A program made the position numbers and the translations under genes. A DNA stretch of 64,000 nucleotides from Luteimonas huabeiensis HB2. GTDB lineage: Bacteria > Pseudomonadota > Gammaproteobacteria > Xanthomonadales > Xanthomonadaceae. The notes under the pieces were generated by a model that was given only the letters and a program-made list of their open reading frames with translations, was not told where the DNA came from and ran no database searches. The DNA lies in NCBI RefSeq assembly GCF_000559025.1, contig NZ_JAAN01000026.1, positions 62,001-126,000 on the forward strand. Direction: 5' to 3'. Shown here in pieces: positions 17,075 through 25,625 of this stretch (positions are counted from its first letter, which is position 1; each line of letters opens with the position of its first letter).

Positions 17075-19315
17075 TCAGAAGAAGTTGTAGCGCGCCGAGA
17101 CGTACCAGTTGCGCGGCCAGCCGTAGTAGGCGGTCTGGATGTTGCCGACGCTGGCGAATTCCTGGCCCTCGACCATGTAGGTCTTGTCGGTCAGGTTGCG
17201 CACGCCGGCGCGCAGCTGCCAGCGCAGTTGCGGCGAATCCCACACGCCGAACAGGCCGACCAGGGCGTAGGCGTCCTGCGAGAGATTGTCGCGGTTGTCG
17301 ACCGAGAGCCAGGTGCGGCTGCGGTACGAGACGTCGCCGCCCAGCGACAGCGTGGCGCCGTTGGGCAGCGCGAAGGCGTGCTGCAGGGCCAGGCGCGCGG
17401 TCCATTCCGGCGAGAACGGCACGTGGTCGTGGTTCACGCTGGGGTCGTAGCCGGGATAGGCCGGATCGAGGCGGAAGTCGTCGAAGCGCTTGTACTGGGC
17501 GTCCAGCCAGCCCAGCTGGCCGCTGAGGGTGGTGGCCTCGCCCAGCAGCGCCACGCCCTCCAGCTCGATGCCCTTGATCTCCAGCTCGGCGGCGTTGAGC
17601 ACCGGGAAGGTGCCCACGTCCTGCGAGACCCGGGCCTGGAAGTCGCTGTATTCGCTCCAGAACGCCGCCGCGCTGCCGCGCAGGCGGTTGTCGGCGCTGC
17701 TGCCCTTCAGGCCCGCCTCGTAGGTCCACACGAACTCCGGATCGAAGTCCGGGGCGGCCGCTTCCGCGGCGCTGTTGGCGCGGCCGTTGAAGCCACCCGA
17801 CTTGAAGCCGCGGTTGGCCGAGACGTAGCCCATGAGATTGTCGGAGAACGCCTTCTGCAGGCTCACCGAGGGCGTCCACGCGGTCCAGCTCTTGCGGGCG
17901 CTGAAGCCGACGGTCTCGTTGGTGGCCTCGAACGGCGCGCCCCAGAAGGTGCTGGTGCTGCGGTCGTAGTCCTTGCTGTCGCGGGTCCAGCGCAGGCCGG
18001 CGGCCAGGGTCCAGCTGGGCGCGAATTGCCAGTTGGCGTGCGCGAACGCGGCCACGCTCTCGGTGGAGAGGTCGTCGCCGATGGTGCGCAGGAACGCGAT
18101 CGGCACCCCGCCCAGCGCGAACAGGTCGTCGGCGTAGGCTTCCTGGTAGGAGGGCACGTTCTCCTTCATGTAGTAGGCGCCGAAGGTCGCCTGCAGGTTG
18201 GAACCGTTGTCGTAGAGCAGCTGCAGCTCCTGGCTCACCTGGTCCTGGTCGAGCGCGACCAGCACGTCGCCCAGCTCGTACTCCGAGGCGTCGATGTCGA
18301 CGAAGGACCGCGTTTCCAGCTCGCGGTAGCCGGTGATGCTGCGCAGCACCCAGGCCGGGTCGAGGTCCCACTCCATCGACAGCGACACGCCGGAGTGCTT
18401 CAGTTCCTGCCCCTGGTCCGGCCGGAACGAGGTGCGCGCGGTGAAGTCGAACTCGCCGGTGGGCGCGGGCAGCAGCACTACCGGGCCGAGCAGCAGGTCG
18501 GTCCGGCGCAGCGGCGCGGTCGGGCGGCCCATCGACAGCGCGGCGTCCTGCCGGGTGTGGTCGAGCGAGAGCGTGGCGCGGAACGCGTCGCTGGGCCGGA
18601 ACGCCAGCTTGGCGCGCACCGCGCGGGTGTCGTCGTCGTTGTAGTGGCGGCCGCTGTCGCGGTCGCGGACGAAGCCGTCGTGGTTGAGCCAAGCGCCGGC
18701 GATGCTGGCGGCGACGGTGTCGCTGAGCTGGCCGGAGGCGTAGAAGCGCGCCTCGGCGCGGCCGTGGTCGCCGCCGGTCAGCTCGACCGCGCCGCCGGTG
18801 TCGTCGAACGGGTTCTTGGTGGCGACCTTGATCGCGCCGCCGGTGGAGTTCTTGCCGTACAGCGTGCCCTGCGGCCCGCGCAGCACTTCCACCTGCTGCA
18901 CGTCGAACAGCGAGAACAGCGCGCCGTTGATGCGCGAGTAGTAGATGTCGTCGACGTACATGCCCACGCCGGGGTCGAAGGTCTGCAGCGCGTCCGGCTG
19001 GCCGATGCCGCGGATGAACACGTTGACGCTGTTGGCCGAGCCGCGGCCCTGGACGATGTTCATGTTCGGCACCGCGCCCTGCAGGCCGTCGATGTTGCTG
19101 GCCTGCAGGTCCTTGAGCTGTTCCTCGCCGAAGGCGCTGACCGCCACCGGCACGTCCTGCAGCGACTCGGTCCTGCGGCGCGCGGTCACGGTGATGCTGT
19201 CGAGCGTGGTCGCGTCCGTGCGCTGGCCGGCGGCCGGCGCGGCCGGCTCCTGGGCATTGGCGGCGAGCGTCGAAAGGCCGAACGCGATCGCCAGGCCGAG
19301 CGTGCTGTATTTCAT
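17075..19315 (-). CDS. TonB-dependent outer-membrane receptor
   Basis: A 746-residue protein with a cleavable signal peptide (MKYSTLGLAIAFGLSTLAANA). A TonB-box-like DSITVTARRR follows, then a plug domain (about 50-160: VPVAVSAFGEEQLKDLQ, VFIRGIGQPDAL, VEVLRGPQGTLYGKNSTGGA). The remainder is a 22-stranded beta-barrel ending in ARYNFF with a terminal Phe. The plug motifs are those of the large Xanthomonadaceae receptor family for siderophores, carbohydrates or other ligands; no ligand can be read from sequence. It is divergent from a GntP-type permease, so the two may import the same substrate across the two membranes. Confidence 0.95.
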   Translation of the reverse strand: MKYSTLGLAIAFGLSTLAANAQEPAAPAAGQRTDATTLDSITVTARRRTESLQDVPVAVSAFGEEQLKDLQASNIDGLQGAVPNMNIVQGRGSANSVNVFIRGIGQPDALQTFDPGVGMYVDDIYYSRINGALFSLFDVQQVEVLRGPQGTLYGKNSTGGAIKVATKNPFDDTGGAVELTGGDHGRAEARFYASGQLSDTVAASIAGAWLNHDGFVRDRDSGRHYNDDDTRAVRAKLAFRPSDAFRATLSLDHTRQDAALSMGRPTAPLRRTDLLLGPVVLLPAPTGEFDFTARTSFRPDQGQELKHSGVSLSMEWDLDPAWVLRSITGYRELETRSFVDIDASEYELGDVLVALDQDQVSQELQLLYDNGSNLQATFGAYYMKENVPSYQEAYADDLFALGGVPIAFLRTIGDDLSTESVAAFAHANWQFAPSWTLAAGLRWTRDSKDYDRSTSTFWGAPFEATNETVGFSARKSWTAWTPSVSLQKAFSDNLMGYVSANRGFKSGGFNGRANSAAEAAAPDFDPEFVWTYEAGLKGSSADNRLRGSAAAFWSEYSDFQARVSQDVGTFPVLNAAELEIKGIELEGVALLGEATTLSGQLGWLDAQYKRFDDFRLDPAYPGYDPSVNHDHVPFSPEWTARLALQHAFALPNGATLSLGGDVSYRSRTWLSVDNRDNLSQDAYALVGLFGVWDSPQLRWQLRAGVRNLTDKTYMVEGQEFASVGNIQTAYYGWPRNWYVSARYNFF

Positions 19316-19435
19316 GGTCCCCTCCCGAGGGCTTGCGCGAAGGGCGCGCCGGCGCGGCGCGTCCCGGCCCGGAGCCCCGGCGGAGGCCGTCGTCGCGACG
19401 CGCCTGCCGCCCTGACGCCCCGGGCCACGACGGCA

Positions 19436-19481
19436 AGCCTAGGTTCGGGCCTGCGGGCGCGGCACTGTACCTTCGGACAAT
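19436..19481 (-). promoter_or_regulatory. candidate activator site and -10 box shared by TonB receptor and permease genes
   Basis: GTACCTTCGGAC (19468-19479) resembles the GTAC repeat at 8647-8658 (8 of 12 positions identical). On the minus strand a TAGGCT hexamer (19441-19436) puts the receptor transcript start near 19429, about 44 bp from the centre of the site. That is the same distance as at the regulator gene. On the plus strand a weaker GACACT lies at 19504-19509. Site function is inferred from spacing and similarity, not demonstrated. Confidence 0.4.
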
Positions 19482-19539
19482 GGGGCCGGCGCGCGCGCGT
19501 GCCGACACTGGCGGCCGCCGCTTCCGTCCGGACCCGCCC

Positions 19540-20943
19540 ATGTCCCTGCTGATCGTGCTCGCCGCGCTGAGCTTCCTGATGCTGGTCGCCTACCGCGGCT
19601 ACAGCGTCATCCTGTTCGCGCCGATCGCCGCGCTGGGCGCCGTGCTGCTGACCGATCCGTCGCTGGTCGCGCCGATGTTCACCGGACTGTTCATGGACAA
19701 GATGGTCGGCTTCCTCAAGCTGTACTTCCCGGTCTTCGTGCTGGGCGCGGTGTTCGGCAAGCTGATCGAGATCTCGGGCTTCTCCAAGGCGATCGTGGCC
19801 GCCGCCATCCGCGTGGTCGGCCCGCAGCGGGCGATGCTGGCGATCGTGCTGGTGTGCGCGCTGCTGACCTACGGCGGGGTGTCGCTGTTCGTGGTGGTGT
19901 TCGCGGTGTACCCGTTCGGCGCGGAACTGTTCCGCCAGGGCGGCATCCCCAAGCGCCTGCTGCCGGGCACCATCGCGCTGGGCGCGTTCACCTTCACCAT
20001 GGACGCGCTGCCGGGCACGCCGCAGATCCAGAACATCATCCCCACCGCGTTCTTCGGCACCAACGGCTGGGCGGCGCCGGTGCTGGGCACGCTGGGCGGG
20101 GTGTTCATCCTGTGCGTGGGCCTGCTCTACCTCAACTGGCGCCGACGCGCCGCCGAGCGCGCGGGCGAGGGCTATGGCGACCCCGAATCGCTGCGCAACG
20201 AGCCCGCGCCGTTCGAGGGCAGCCGCCTGGCGCATCCGCTGGTGGCGGTACTGCCGCTGCTGCTGGTCGGCGTGTCCAACATCGCCTTCACCCTGATGAT
20301 CCCGCAGTTCTACGGGCCCACCCACAGCTTCGTGCCCTCGGTGGTCGGCGACCCGGCGCCGGTGGTGCAGCAGGTGCCGCAGCTCACCGCGATCTGGGCC
20401 GTGCAGGGCGCGCTGCTGGTCGGCATCCTCAGCGTGATCGCCTTCGCCTGGAAGCCGGTGCTGGCGAGCTTCGCCGAAGGCTCCAGGACCGCGATCTCCG
20501 GCGCCCTGCTGGCCTCGATGAACACCGCGTCCGAGTACGGCTTCGGCGCGGTGATCGCCGCCCTGCCCGGCTTCCTGGTGGTGGCCAACGCGCTCGGCGC
20601 GATCCCCGATCCGCTGATCAACGAGGCGATCACGGTCACCGCCCTGGCGGGCATCACCGGCTCGGCCTCCGGCGGCATGAGCATCGCGCTGGGCGCGATG
20701 GCCGAGACCTTCATCGCCAACGCCGAGGCCGCCGGCATCCCGATGGAGGTGCTGCACCGGGTCGCCTCGATGGCCTCCGGCGGCATGGACACCCTGCCCC
20801 ACAACGGCGCGGTCATCACCCTGCTCGCGGTCACCGGCCTGACCCATCGCCAGGCCTACAAGGACATCTTCGCCATCACCCTGATCAAGACCGCGGCGGT
20901 GTTCTTCATCATCGGCCTGTTCTACGCCACTGGGCTGGTCTGA
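19540..20943 (+). CDS. GntP-family permease (gluconate/3-hydroxybutyrate type)
   Basis: A 467-residue protein with about 12 membrane segments. It starts at the ATG giving MSLLIVLAALSFLMLVAYRG. GntP-family hallmarks are seen in LLTYGGVSLFVVVFAVYPF, AFTFTMDALPGTPQIQNIIP and the conserved C-terminal block GMDTLPHNGAVITLLAVTGL with THRQAYKDIF. The family imports gluconate or short hydroxy acids including D-3-hydroxybutyrate. With a 3HB-oligomer hydrolase and a candidate shared regulatory site nearby, 3-hydroxybutyrate is the substrate I favour, but this is inference. A perfect hairpin 40 bp after the stop probably ends its transcript. Confidence 0.9.
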   Translation: MSLLIVLAALSFLMLVAYRGYSVILFAPIAALGAVLLTDPSLVAPMFTGLFMDKMVGFLKLYFPVFVLGAVFGKLIEISGFSKAIVAAAIRVVGPQRAMLAIVLVCALLTYGGVSLFVVVFAVYPFGAELFRQGGIPKRLLPGTIALGAFTFTMDALPGTPQIQNIIPTAFFGTNGWAAPVLGTLGGVFILCVGLLYLNWRRRAAERAGEGYGDPESLRNEPAPFEGSRLAHPLVAVLPLLLVGVSNIAFTLMIPQFYGPTHSFVPSVVGDPAPVVQQVPQLTAIWAVQGALLVGILSVIAFAWKPVLASFAEGSRTAISGALLASMNTASEYGFGAVIAALPGFLVVANALGAIPDPLINEAITVTALAGITGSASGGMSIALGAMAETFIANAEAAGIPMEVLHRVASMASGGMDTLPHNGAVITLLAVTGLTHRQAYKDIFAITLIKTAAVFFIIGLFYATGLV

Positions 20944-20982
20944 ACGGCGGCAAGCGCGGCGGGACGCCCGGTCGCCGCCGCC

Positions 20983-21001
20983 CCGGACCGCCCCGGTCCG
21001 G
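20983..21001 (+). terminator. hairpin after GntP permease gene
   Basis: CCGGACC-GCCCC-GGTCCGG is a perfect 7-bp stem with a 5-base loop, about 40 bp after the permease stop. It has no T-run, so it may act with Rho or as a 3'-end stabiliser. It stands just before the -10 box TAAGAT of the next operon. Confidence 0.45.
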
Positions 21002-21008
21002 TTGCCGG

Positions 21009-21014
21009 TAAGAT
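21009..21014 (+). promoter_or_regulatory. candidate -10 box of the glycolipid-type operon
   Basis: TAAGAT at 21009-21014 matches TATAAT at five of six positions. It would start transcription near 21021, about 40 bp before the GTG start of the ketosynthase gene. No clear -35 element precedes it because a hairpin occupies that space. Confidence 0.4.
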
Positions 21015-21059
21015 GCGCTACCGCGACCGCCCGGCGGCCAAGGACCGCAGTCCGCGCAC

Positions 21060-22082
21060 GTGAGCCCACGGATCTCCCCCGCCCCGCCGCTGCCGCTGCG
21101 CATCCTCGGCACCGGCTGCCATCATCCGGCCGCGCGCATTCCCTCGACCACGTTCGACGCCCGCTGGCAGCGCGCCGCCGGCGCCACCTTCGCCGCGACC
21201 GGGGTGCGCGAGCGCGGCGTCGCCGCCGCGGACGAGACGGCGTCGTGGATGGCGGCCGAGGCGGCCCGCGCCGCGCTGGGCGCGGCCGGACTCGCGGCGA
21301 CCGACCTGGACGCGATCGTCTCGGCGTGCAGCGTCATGGAACAGCCGATTCCCTGCCAGGCGGCGCTGGTGCAGCGCGCGCTGGGGCTGGAACGCTCCGG
21401 CATCCCCGCGTTCGACGTCAACGCCACCTGCCTGAGCTTCCTGGTCGCGCTGGAGCTGGCGGCGACGTCGATCGCCTGCGGCCGCCACCGCCGGGTCCTG
21501 GTGGTCGCCAGCGAAGTGCCGTCGCGCGGCCTGCGCCCGGACGACGCGGACACCGCGGCGCTGTTCGGCGACGGCGCGGCGGCGGCGGTGCTCGGCGCCG
21601 ACGAGGGCGGCGGCGCATCGGCGCTGCTGTCCTCGCGCATGGCCACCTACGCGGCCGGCGCCGACCTGTGCCGCCTCCGCGGCGGCGGCACCCGCCTGCC
21701 GCCGGCCGCCATCGGCGACGACGACCGCCACGCGACCTGCTTCGAGATGGACGGCCCGGCGATCTACCGGGCGGCGGCGCGCCACCTCCCGCGGTTCTTC
21801 GCCTCCCTGCTGGCCGATGCCGGCGCCGACGTCGCGGACCTCGCCTGCATCGTGCCCCACCAGGCCTCCGGCGGCGGGCTGGACCACATGGCCCGGACCC
21901 TGCGACTGCCGCCCGGGCGGGTGATGCGGATCCTCGACGGGCACGGCAACCAGGTGGCCGCCTCGATCCCGCACGCGCTGCACCACGCCATCGCGCAAGG
22001 CCGGCTGCGGCGCGGCGAGCTGTGCCTGCTGCTCGGCACCGGCGCCGGCCTGTCGCTGGGCGGCGCGGTGCTCAGGTACTGA
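21060..22082 (+). CDS. 3-oxoacyl-ACP synthase III family ketosynthase (FabH/OleA-like)
   Basis: A 340-residue thiolase-fold protein with a GTG start. Catalytic Cys124 (VNATCLSF), His267 (VPHQAS) and Asn297 (GHGNQVAAS) form the Cys-His-Asn triad of FabH-type condensing enzymes. FGDGAAAAVLG is the usual core motif. FabH-like enzymes condense acyl-CoA with malonyl-ACP, while OleA relatives join two acyl-CoAs. This is not the housekeeping fabH by context: it heads a run of overlapping genes encoding an MBL hydrolase, an OleD-like reductase and two glycosyltransferases. It probably makes a beta-keto fatty chain that is then modified. Confidence 0.88.
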   Translation: MSPRISPAPPLPLRILGTGCHHPAARIPSTTFDARWQRAAGATFAATGVRERGVAAADETASWMAAEAARAALGAAGLAATDLDAIVSACSVMEQPIPCQAALVQRALGLERSGIPAFDVNATCLSFLVALELAATSIACGRHRRVLVVASEVPSRGLRPDDADTAALFGDGAAAAVLGADEGGGASALLSSRMATYAAGADLCRLRGGGTRLPPAAIGDDDRHATCFEMDGPAIYRAAARHLPRFFASLLADAGADVADLACIVPHQASGGGLDHMARTLRLPPGRVMRILDGHGNQVAASIPHALHHAIAQGRLRRGELCLLLGTGAGLSLGGAVLRY

Positions 22083-22083
22083 C

Positions 22084-22935
22084 GTGCGGGTCCGGCTGGA
22101 ACTGCTCAGGGTCGGCCACTGCCGCCACTGCGAACGGATCGCGCACCGCGGCGGCCGCTGGCGCAGCGTCGAGTTCCCGGCCTTCTGCGCGTTGATCCTG
22201 CACCCGCGCGAGGGCGCGATCCTCTACGACACCGGCTACGCGCCGCGCTTCCTCGACGCCACCACACCGTGGCCCGAACGCCTGTACCGCTGGGCCACGC
22301 CGCCGCATCTCGACGCCGACGAGCGGCTCGAGGCGCAGCTGGCCGCGCGTGGCCTGCGCCCGTCCGACATCCGCTGGTGCCTGATCTCGCACTTCCATGC
22401 CGACCACATCGCCGGCCTGCGCGACCTGCCCGCCGCGCGCTTCGTCTGCATGCGCGAGGACCATGCCGCGCTGCGCGCCGCCTCGCGCCTGCGCGCCGTG
22501 CGCAACGGCTGGCTGCAGGCGCTGCTGCCCGACGACTTCGAGGCGCGGCTGCGGTTCGCCGACGACCTGCGCCGGGTCGCACCGCCGCCGGCGTGGCGGG
22601 CGCTCGGCGACGACGGCCACGACCTGTTCGGCGACGGCAGCCTGGTCGCCGTGCCGCTGCCGGGGCACGCGCCGCGGCAGATGGGCCTGCGCCTCACCGA
22701 CCAGCACGACCGCGAGGTGCTGTTGTGCGCGGACGCCTGCTGGTCGCGGCGGGCCTGGCGCGACCGCGCGCTGCCGGCCTGGCCCGCGCGGCTGGCAATG
22801 CACGACTGGCCGACCTACGTCGCCACCATCGACCGGCTGCGCGCGCTGGCGAAGGCCACGCCGGAGCTGGCCATCGTGCCCTCGCACTGCACCGAAAGCG
22901 TGGCCGCCTACCGCGCCGCCGCGGAGGCGACGTGA
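22084..22935 (+). CDS. MBL-fold metallo-hydrolase
   Basis: A 283-residue protein starting at GTG 22084, one base after the preceding stop. The metal-binding motif HFHADH (in LISHFHADHIAG) is intact. Further candidate ligands are His in LPGHAPRQMG, Asp in LCADACWS and His in VPSHCTES. The N-terminus has the LYDTGYAPRF strand-loop of lactonase-like MBL proteins. Members hydrolyse lactones or thioesters. In this cluster it could release the ketosynthase product or open a beta-lactone, a guess based on neighbours. Its stop overlaps the next start as GTGA. Confidence 0.85.
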   Translation: MRVRLELLRVGHCRHCERIAHRGGRWRSVEFPAFCALILHPREGAILYDTGYAPRFLDATTPWPERLYRWATPPHLDADERLEAQLAARGLRPSDIRWCLISHFHADHIAGLRDLPAARFVCMREDHAALRAASRLRAVRNGWLQALLPDDFEARLRFADDLRRVAPPPAWRALGDDGHDLFGDGSLVAVPLPGHAPRQMGLRLTDQHDREVLLCADACWSRRAWRDRALPAWPARLAMHDWPTYVATIDRLRALAKATPELAIVPSHCTESVAAYRAAAEAT

Positions 22936-23891
22936 GGATCCTCGTCACCGGCGCCTCGGGATTCGTCGGCGGCGCCTTCCTGCGCCGCCATGCCGGCGAT
23001 CCCGCGCTGTCGCTGTTCGGCACCGGTCGCCGCGCCACCGACCTCCCGAACTACGCGCGGCACGACCTCGCCGCCGGCCCGCCGCGGCTGCCGTTCGCCC
23101 CCGACGTGGTGATCCACTGCGCGGCGCGTTCCTCGCCCTGGGGCTCGCGCGCCGAATACGAGGCGCAGAACGTGCTCGCCACCCGCAACGTGATCGAGTT
23201 CTGTCGCCGCAACGGCCATCCCCGGCTGGTCTACCTGTCGTCGAGCTCGGTGTTCTACCGCGAGGCGCACCAGTACGGCCTGCGCGAGGACAGCCCCATC
23301 GGCCCGCGCTTCGTGAACACCTATGCCGAGACCAAGTACGCCGGCGAACTGCTGCTGCGCGACTACCCCGGCGAAACCGTGGTCGTGCGGCCGCGGGCGG
23401 TGTTCGGCGCCGGCGACACGGTGCTGTTCCCGCGCATCCTGGAAGCGGCGCGCAAGCGCGCGCTGCCGCGGTTCGTCGGCCAGGACCGCCCCGTGATCGG
23501 CGACCTGATCCAGATCGACACCCTGGCGGACTACCTCTTGCGGGTCGCGACGATGCCGCGTCCGGCGCCCGCCTACAACCTCACCAATGCGCAGCCGGTG
23601 GACCTGCAGCGGATGCTGCGGGAGGTGCTGCAGGCGCTGGACCTGCCCCTGCCCACGCGGCGGGTGCGCATCGGCACGGCGCTCGCCGCGGCCAGCGCGA
23701 CCGAATGGGCCTGGCGCCTCCTGCGGCTGCGCGGAGAACCGCCGCTGACCCGCTTCGGCGTCGGCGTGTTCGCCTATTCCAAGACCTTCGATCCGGCCCT
23801 GATGCTGCGCGACCTGGGGCCGCCGAGCGTGTCGCTGGACGAAGGCATCGCCGGTTTCGTCGCCTGGCAGAAGGCGCAATGGGCACGCTGA
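22932..23891 (+). CDS. NAD(P)-dependent epimerase/reductase (OleD-like SDR)
   Basis: A 319-residue extended short-chain dehydrogenase with a GTG start and a 4-bp overlap with the upstream stop. The Rossmann motif is TGASGFVGG (residues 6-14). The catalytic motif is Y131-x3-K135 in NTYAETKYAGE with Ser in LSSSSVFY. The AARSSPWGSRAEYEAQNV and RPRAVFGAGDTVLFPR blocks strongly recall OleD, which reduces 2-alkyl-3-ketoacids in long-chain olefin synthesis. A nucleotide-sugar epimerase role is the alternative. The combination with an OleA/FabH-like gene, but without OleB or OleC, is unusual. Confidence 0.87.
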   Translation: MRILVTGASGFVGGAFLRRHAGDPALSLFGTGRRATDLPNYARHDLAAGPPRLPFAPDVVIHCAARSSPWGSRAEYEAQNVLATRNVIEFCRRNGHPRLVYLSSSSVFYREAHQYGLREDSPIGPRFVNTYAETKYAGELLLRDYPGETVVVRPRAVFGAGDTVLFPRILEAARKRALPRFVGQDRPVIGDLIQIDTLADYLLRVATMPRPAPAYNLTNAQPVDLQRMLREVLQALDLPLPTRRVRIGTALAAASATEWAWRLLRLRGEPPLTRFGVGVFAYSKTFDPALMLRDLGPPSVSLDEGIAGFVAWQKAQWAR

Positions 23892-25036
23892 GCGCGATCG
23901 CGGCGCTCGCCGCGGCCTATGTGGCGCTGCTGGGCGCGCGCGTGCGGCTGGCGGGGCGCGTGCTGCGGCGCCAGCGCCGCGATGCCGGCAAGGCGCGGTT
24001 CGCGATCGCCGAGGTCGCCGTACTCCAGCCCATCCTGTCCGGGGACCCGCGGCTGGCCGGGGTGCTGGAGGACGCCCTGCGCGCCCTGCCCGACGCGCGC
24101 TTCCACTGGCTGGTGGATGCCGACGACGCCGAGGCCCGGCGCATCGTCGAAGAGCTGCGGCGGCGCCATCCGGGGGCCCGGGCGTGCGAGCACGTGAATC
24201 CGCCGCCGCCCGATGGCGCCAACCCAAAGACCTTCAAGCTCGACCGCGCGCTGGCGCGGCTGCAGGAACCCGTCTGCCTGGTGCTGGACGACGACGCGCG
24301 GCTGTCCGCCCCGGCGCTGTCGGTCCTGCTCGCGGCGCTGGATTCGTCCGACCTCGCGACCGCGCTGCCGCAGCACCGCGACGCGGAGCGGCTGCCCGGG
24401 CGCCTGCTCGCGCAGTTCGTCAACGACAACGCGGCGCTGACCTACCTGGCGCCGCTGGCGTTCGCGCCGCCGCTGTCGATCAACGGCATGTGCTATGCGA
24501 TGCGCACCGCCAGGCTGCGCGAGATCGGCGGCTTCGCGCCGCTGCTTGCCGCGCTCGCCGACGACCTCGCCCTCGCCGACCGCCTGCGCCGCCACGGCGG
24601 CACCATCGCTCAGACCGCCGCCGCGGTGGAGGTGCAGACCAGCATCGTCGGCCTCGCCCACTACGTCCGCCAGATGCACCGCTGGATGCTGTTCGCCACG
24701 CTGCTGCTGCGCCGCCAGCCGCCGCGCTGGAAGTTCGCGATCCTGGTGCTGCAGGGCTTGCCGCCGGCGCTGCTGTGGGCGCTGCTGCTGGCCGTCGCCC
24801 TGCATCCTTCCGGCGCCGCCTTCGGCCTCCTCGCGCTCACGCTGGCGGCCCGCGCCGGACTGCTGGCGGCGGCGCGGCGCGGCGCGTGCGTCGCGGCGCG
24901 GCCGCATCCGCTGCTGTCGGTGCTCTCGGAGCTGCTGCAGCCGCTGCACCTGCTGCACGCGACCATCGTGCGCACGGTCCGCTGGCGCAGCCGCCGCTAT
25001 CGCGTGCACGACGACGGACGCTTCGATGCGGCCTGA
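23879..25036 (+). CDS. glycosyltransferase, GT2/GT21 (ceramide glucosyltransferase)-like
   Basis: A 385-residue protein with an N-terminal membrane helix, a GT-A catalytic domain and C-terminal hydrophobic helices. Family GT21 features are visible: the DDD metal-binding triplet at 137-139 (VLDDDARLS), an ADDLALADRL acidic motif, and QMHRW matching Q/R-x-x-R-W. Enzymes of this type move a sugar from a nucleotide donor onto a lipid at the inner face of the membrane. It overlaps both neighbours (by 13 and 11 bp), so it is firmly part of the 21-27 kb operon. Confidence 0.87.
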   Translation: MGTLSAIAALAAAYVALLGARVRLAGRVLRRQRRDAGKARFAIAEVAVLQPILSGDPRLAGVLEDALRALPDARFHWLVDADDAEARRIVEELRRRHPGARACEHVNPPPPDGANPKTFKLDRALARLQEPVCLVLDDDARLSAPALSVLLAALDSSDLATALPQHRDAERLPGRLLAQFVNDNAALTYLAPLAFAPPLSINGMCYAMRTARLREIGGFAPLLAALADDLALADRLRRHGGTIAQTAAAVEVQTSIVGLAHYVRQMHRWMLFATLLLRRQPPRWKFAILVLQGLPPALLWALLLAVALHPSGAAFGLLALTLAARAGLLAAARRGACVAARPHPLLSVLSELLQPLHLLHATIVRTVRWRSRRYRVHDDGRFDAA

Positions 25037-25625
25037 CGACGCCGGGACCGCGCTGCAGATCGCCTTCATGACCGGGCGGAGCGATCCCGCGCGCTGCGGG
25101 CTGAGCCCCCAGCAGTCGGCGTTCCTGGCCGCGCTGGGCGGACCGGGGCGGCGCCTGCATCGGCTGAACTTCCCCTACCTCGCCGCGCTGGACGGCCATC
25201 GTCCGGTCGCCCTGCCGCTGGCGGCCTGGCGCAACGCATGGCAGTACCTGTCCTCGCGGCGGCCGGCGTTCGCGCGCCGGCACCGCGACGCGGTCCTGCG
25301 GATGCTCGACGAAGCGCCGCACACCGTCCTGCTCGCCGGCAGCTGCGGCCTGGAGCTGCTCGCCAACCTGCGCCTGCCGCCGGCGTATTCGCGGCGGCTG
25401 AGCGTGTTCGCCTATGGCCCGGTGGCGCGCGGGGCCCCGGACTGCCGCCGCCTGCTGTGCGTGCGCGGGCGGCGCGACGGCATTTCCCTGCGCGGGTTCC
25501 GCGGCCGGGCCGAAACGGTGGAGGGCGGCCACATGGATTACCTGCGATCGGACGAAGTGCGGGCGCTGTGCGAGCGTTTCGTCCAGCGGGTCGCCGACGC
25601 GGAGGCGACGTGCGCATCGACCTGA
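25026..25625 (+). CDS. uncharacterised 199-residue protein of the glycolipid-type operon
   Basis: Starts at an ATG inside the end of the glycosyltransferase gene and overlaps the next gene, so expression is coupled. I do not recognise the family. Visible features are a predicted beta-strand followed by LLAGSCGLELL, which has the look of a nucleophile elbow (G-S-C-G), then a second strand (RRLSVFAYGPVARG) and a C-terminal GHMDYLRSDEV with a conserved-looking His-Met-Asp. A small alpha/beta-hydrolase or thioesterase fold is possible. No signal peptide or membrane segment. Confidence 0.7.
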   Translation: MRPDDAGTALQIAFMTGRSDPARCGLSPQQSAFLAALGGPGRRLHRLNFPYLAALDGHRPVALPLAAWRNAWQYLSSRRPAFARRHRDAVLRMLDEAPHTVLLAGSCGLELLANLRLPPAYSRRLSVFAYGPVARGAPDCRRLLCVRGRRDGISLRGFRGRAETVEGGHMDYLRSDEVRALCERFVQRVADAEATCAST

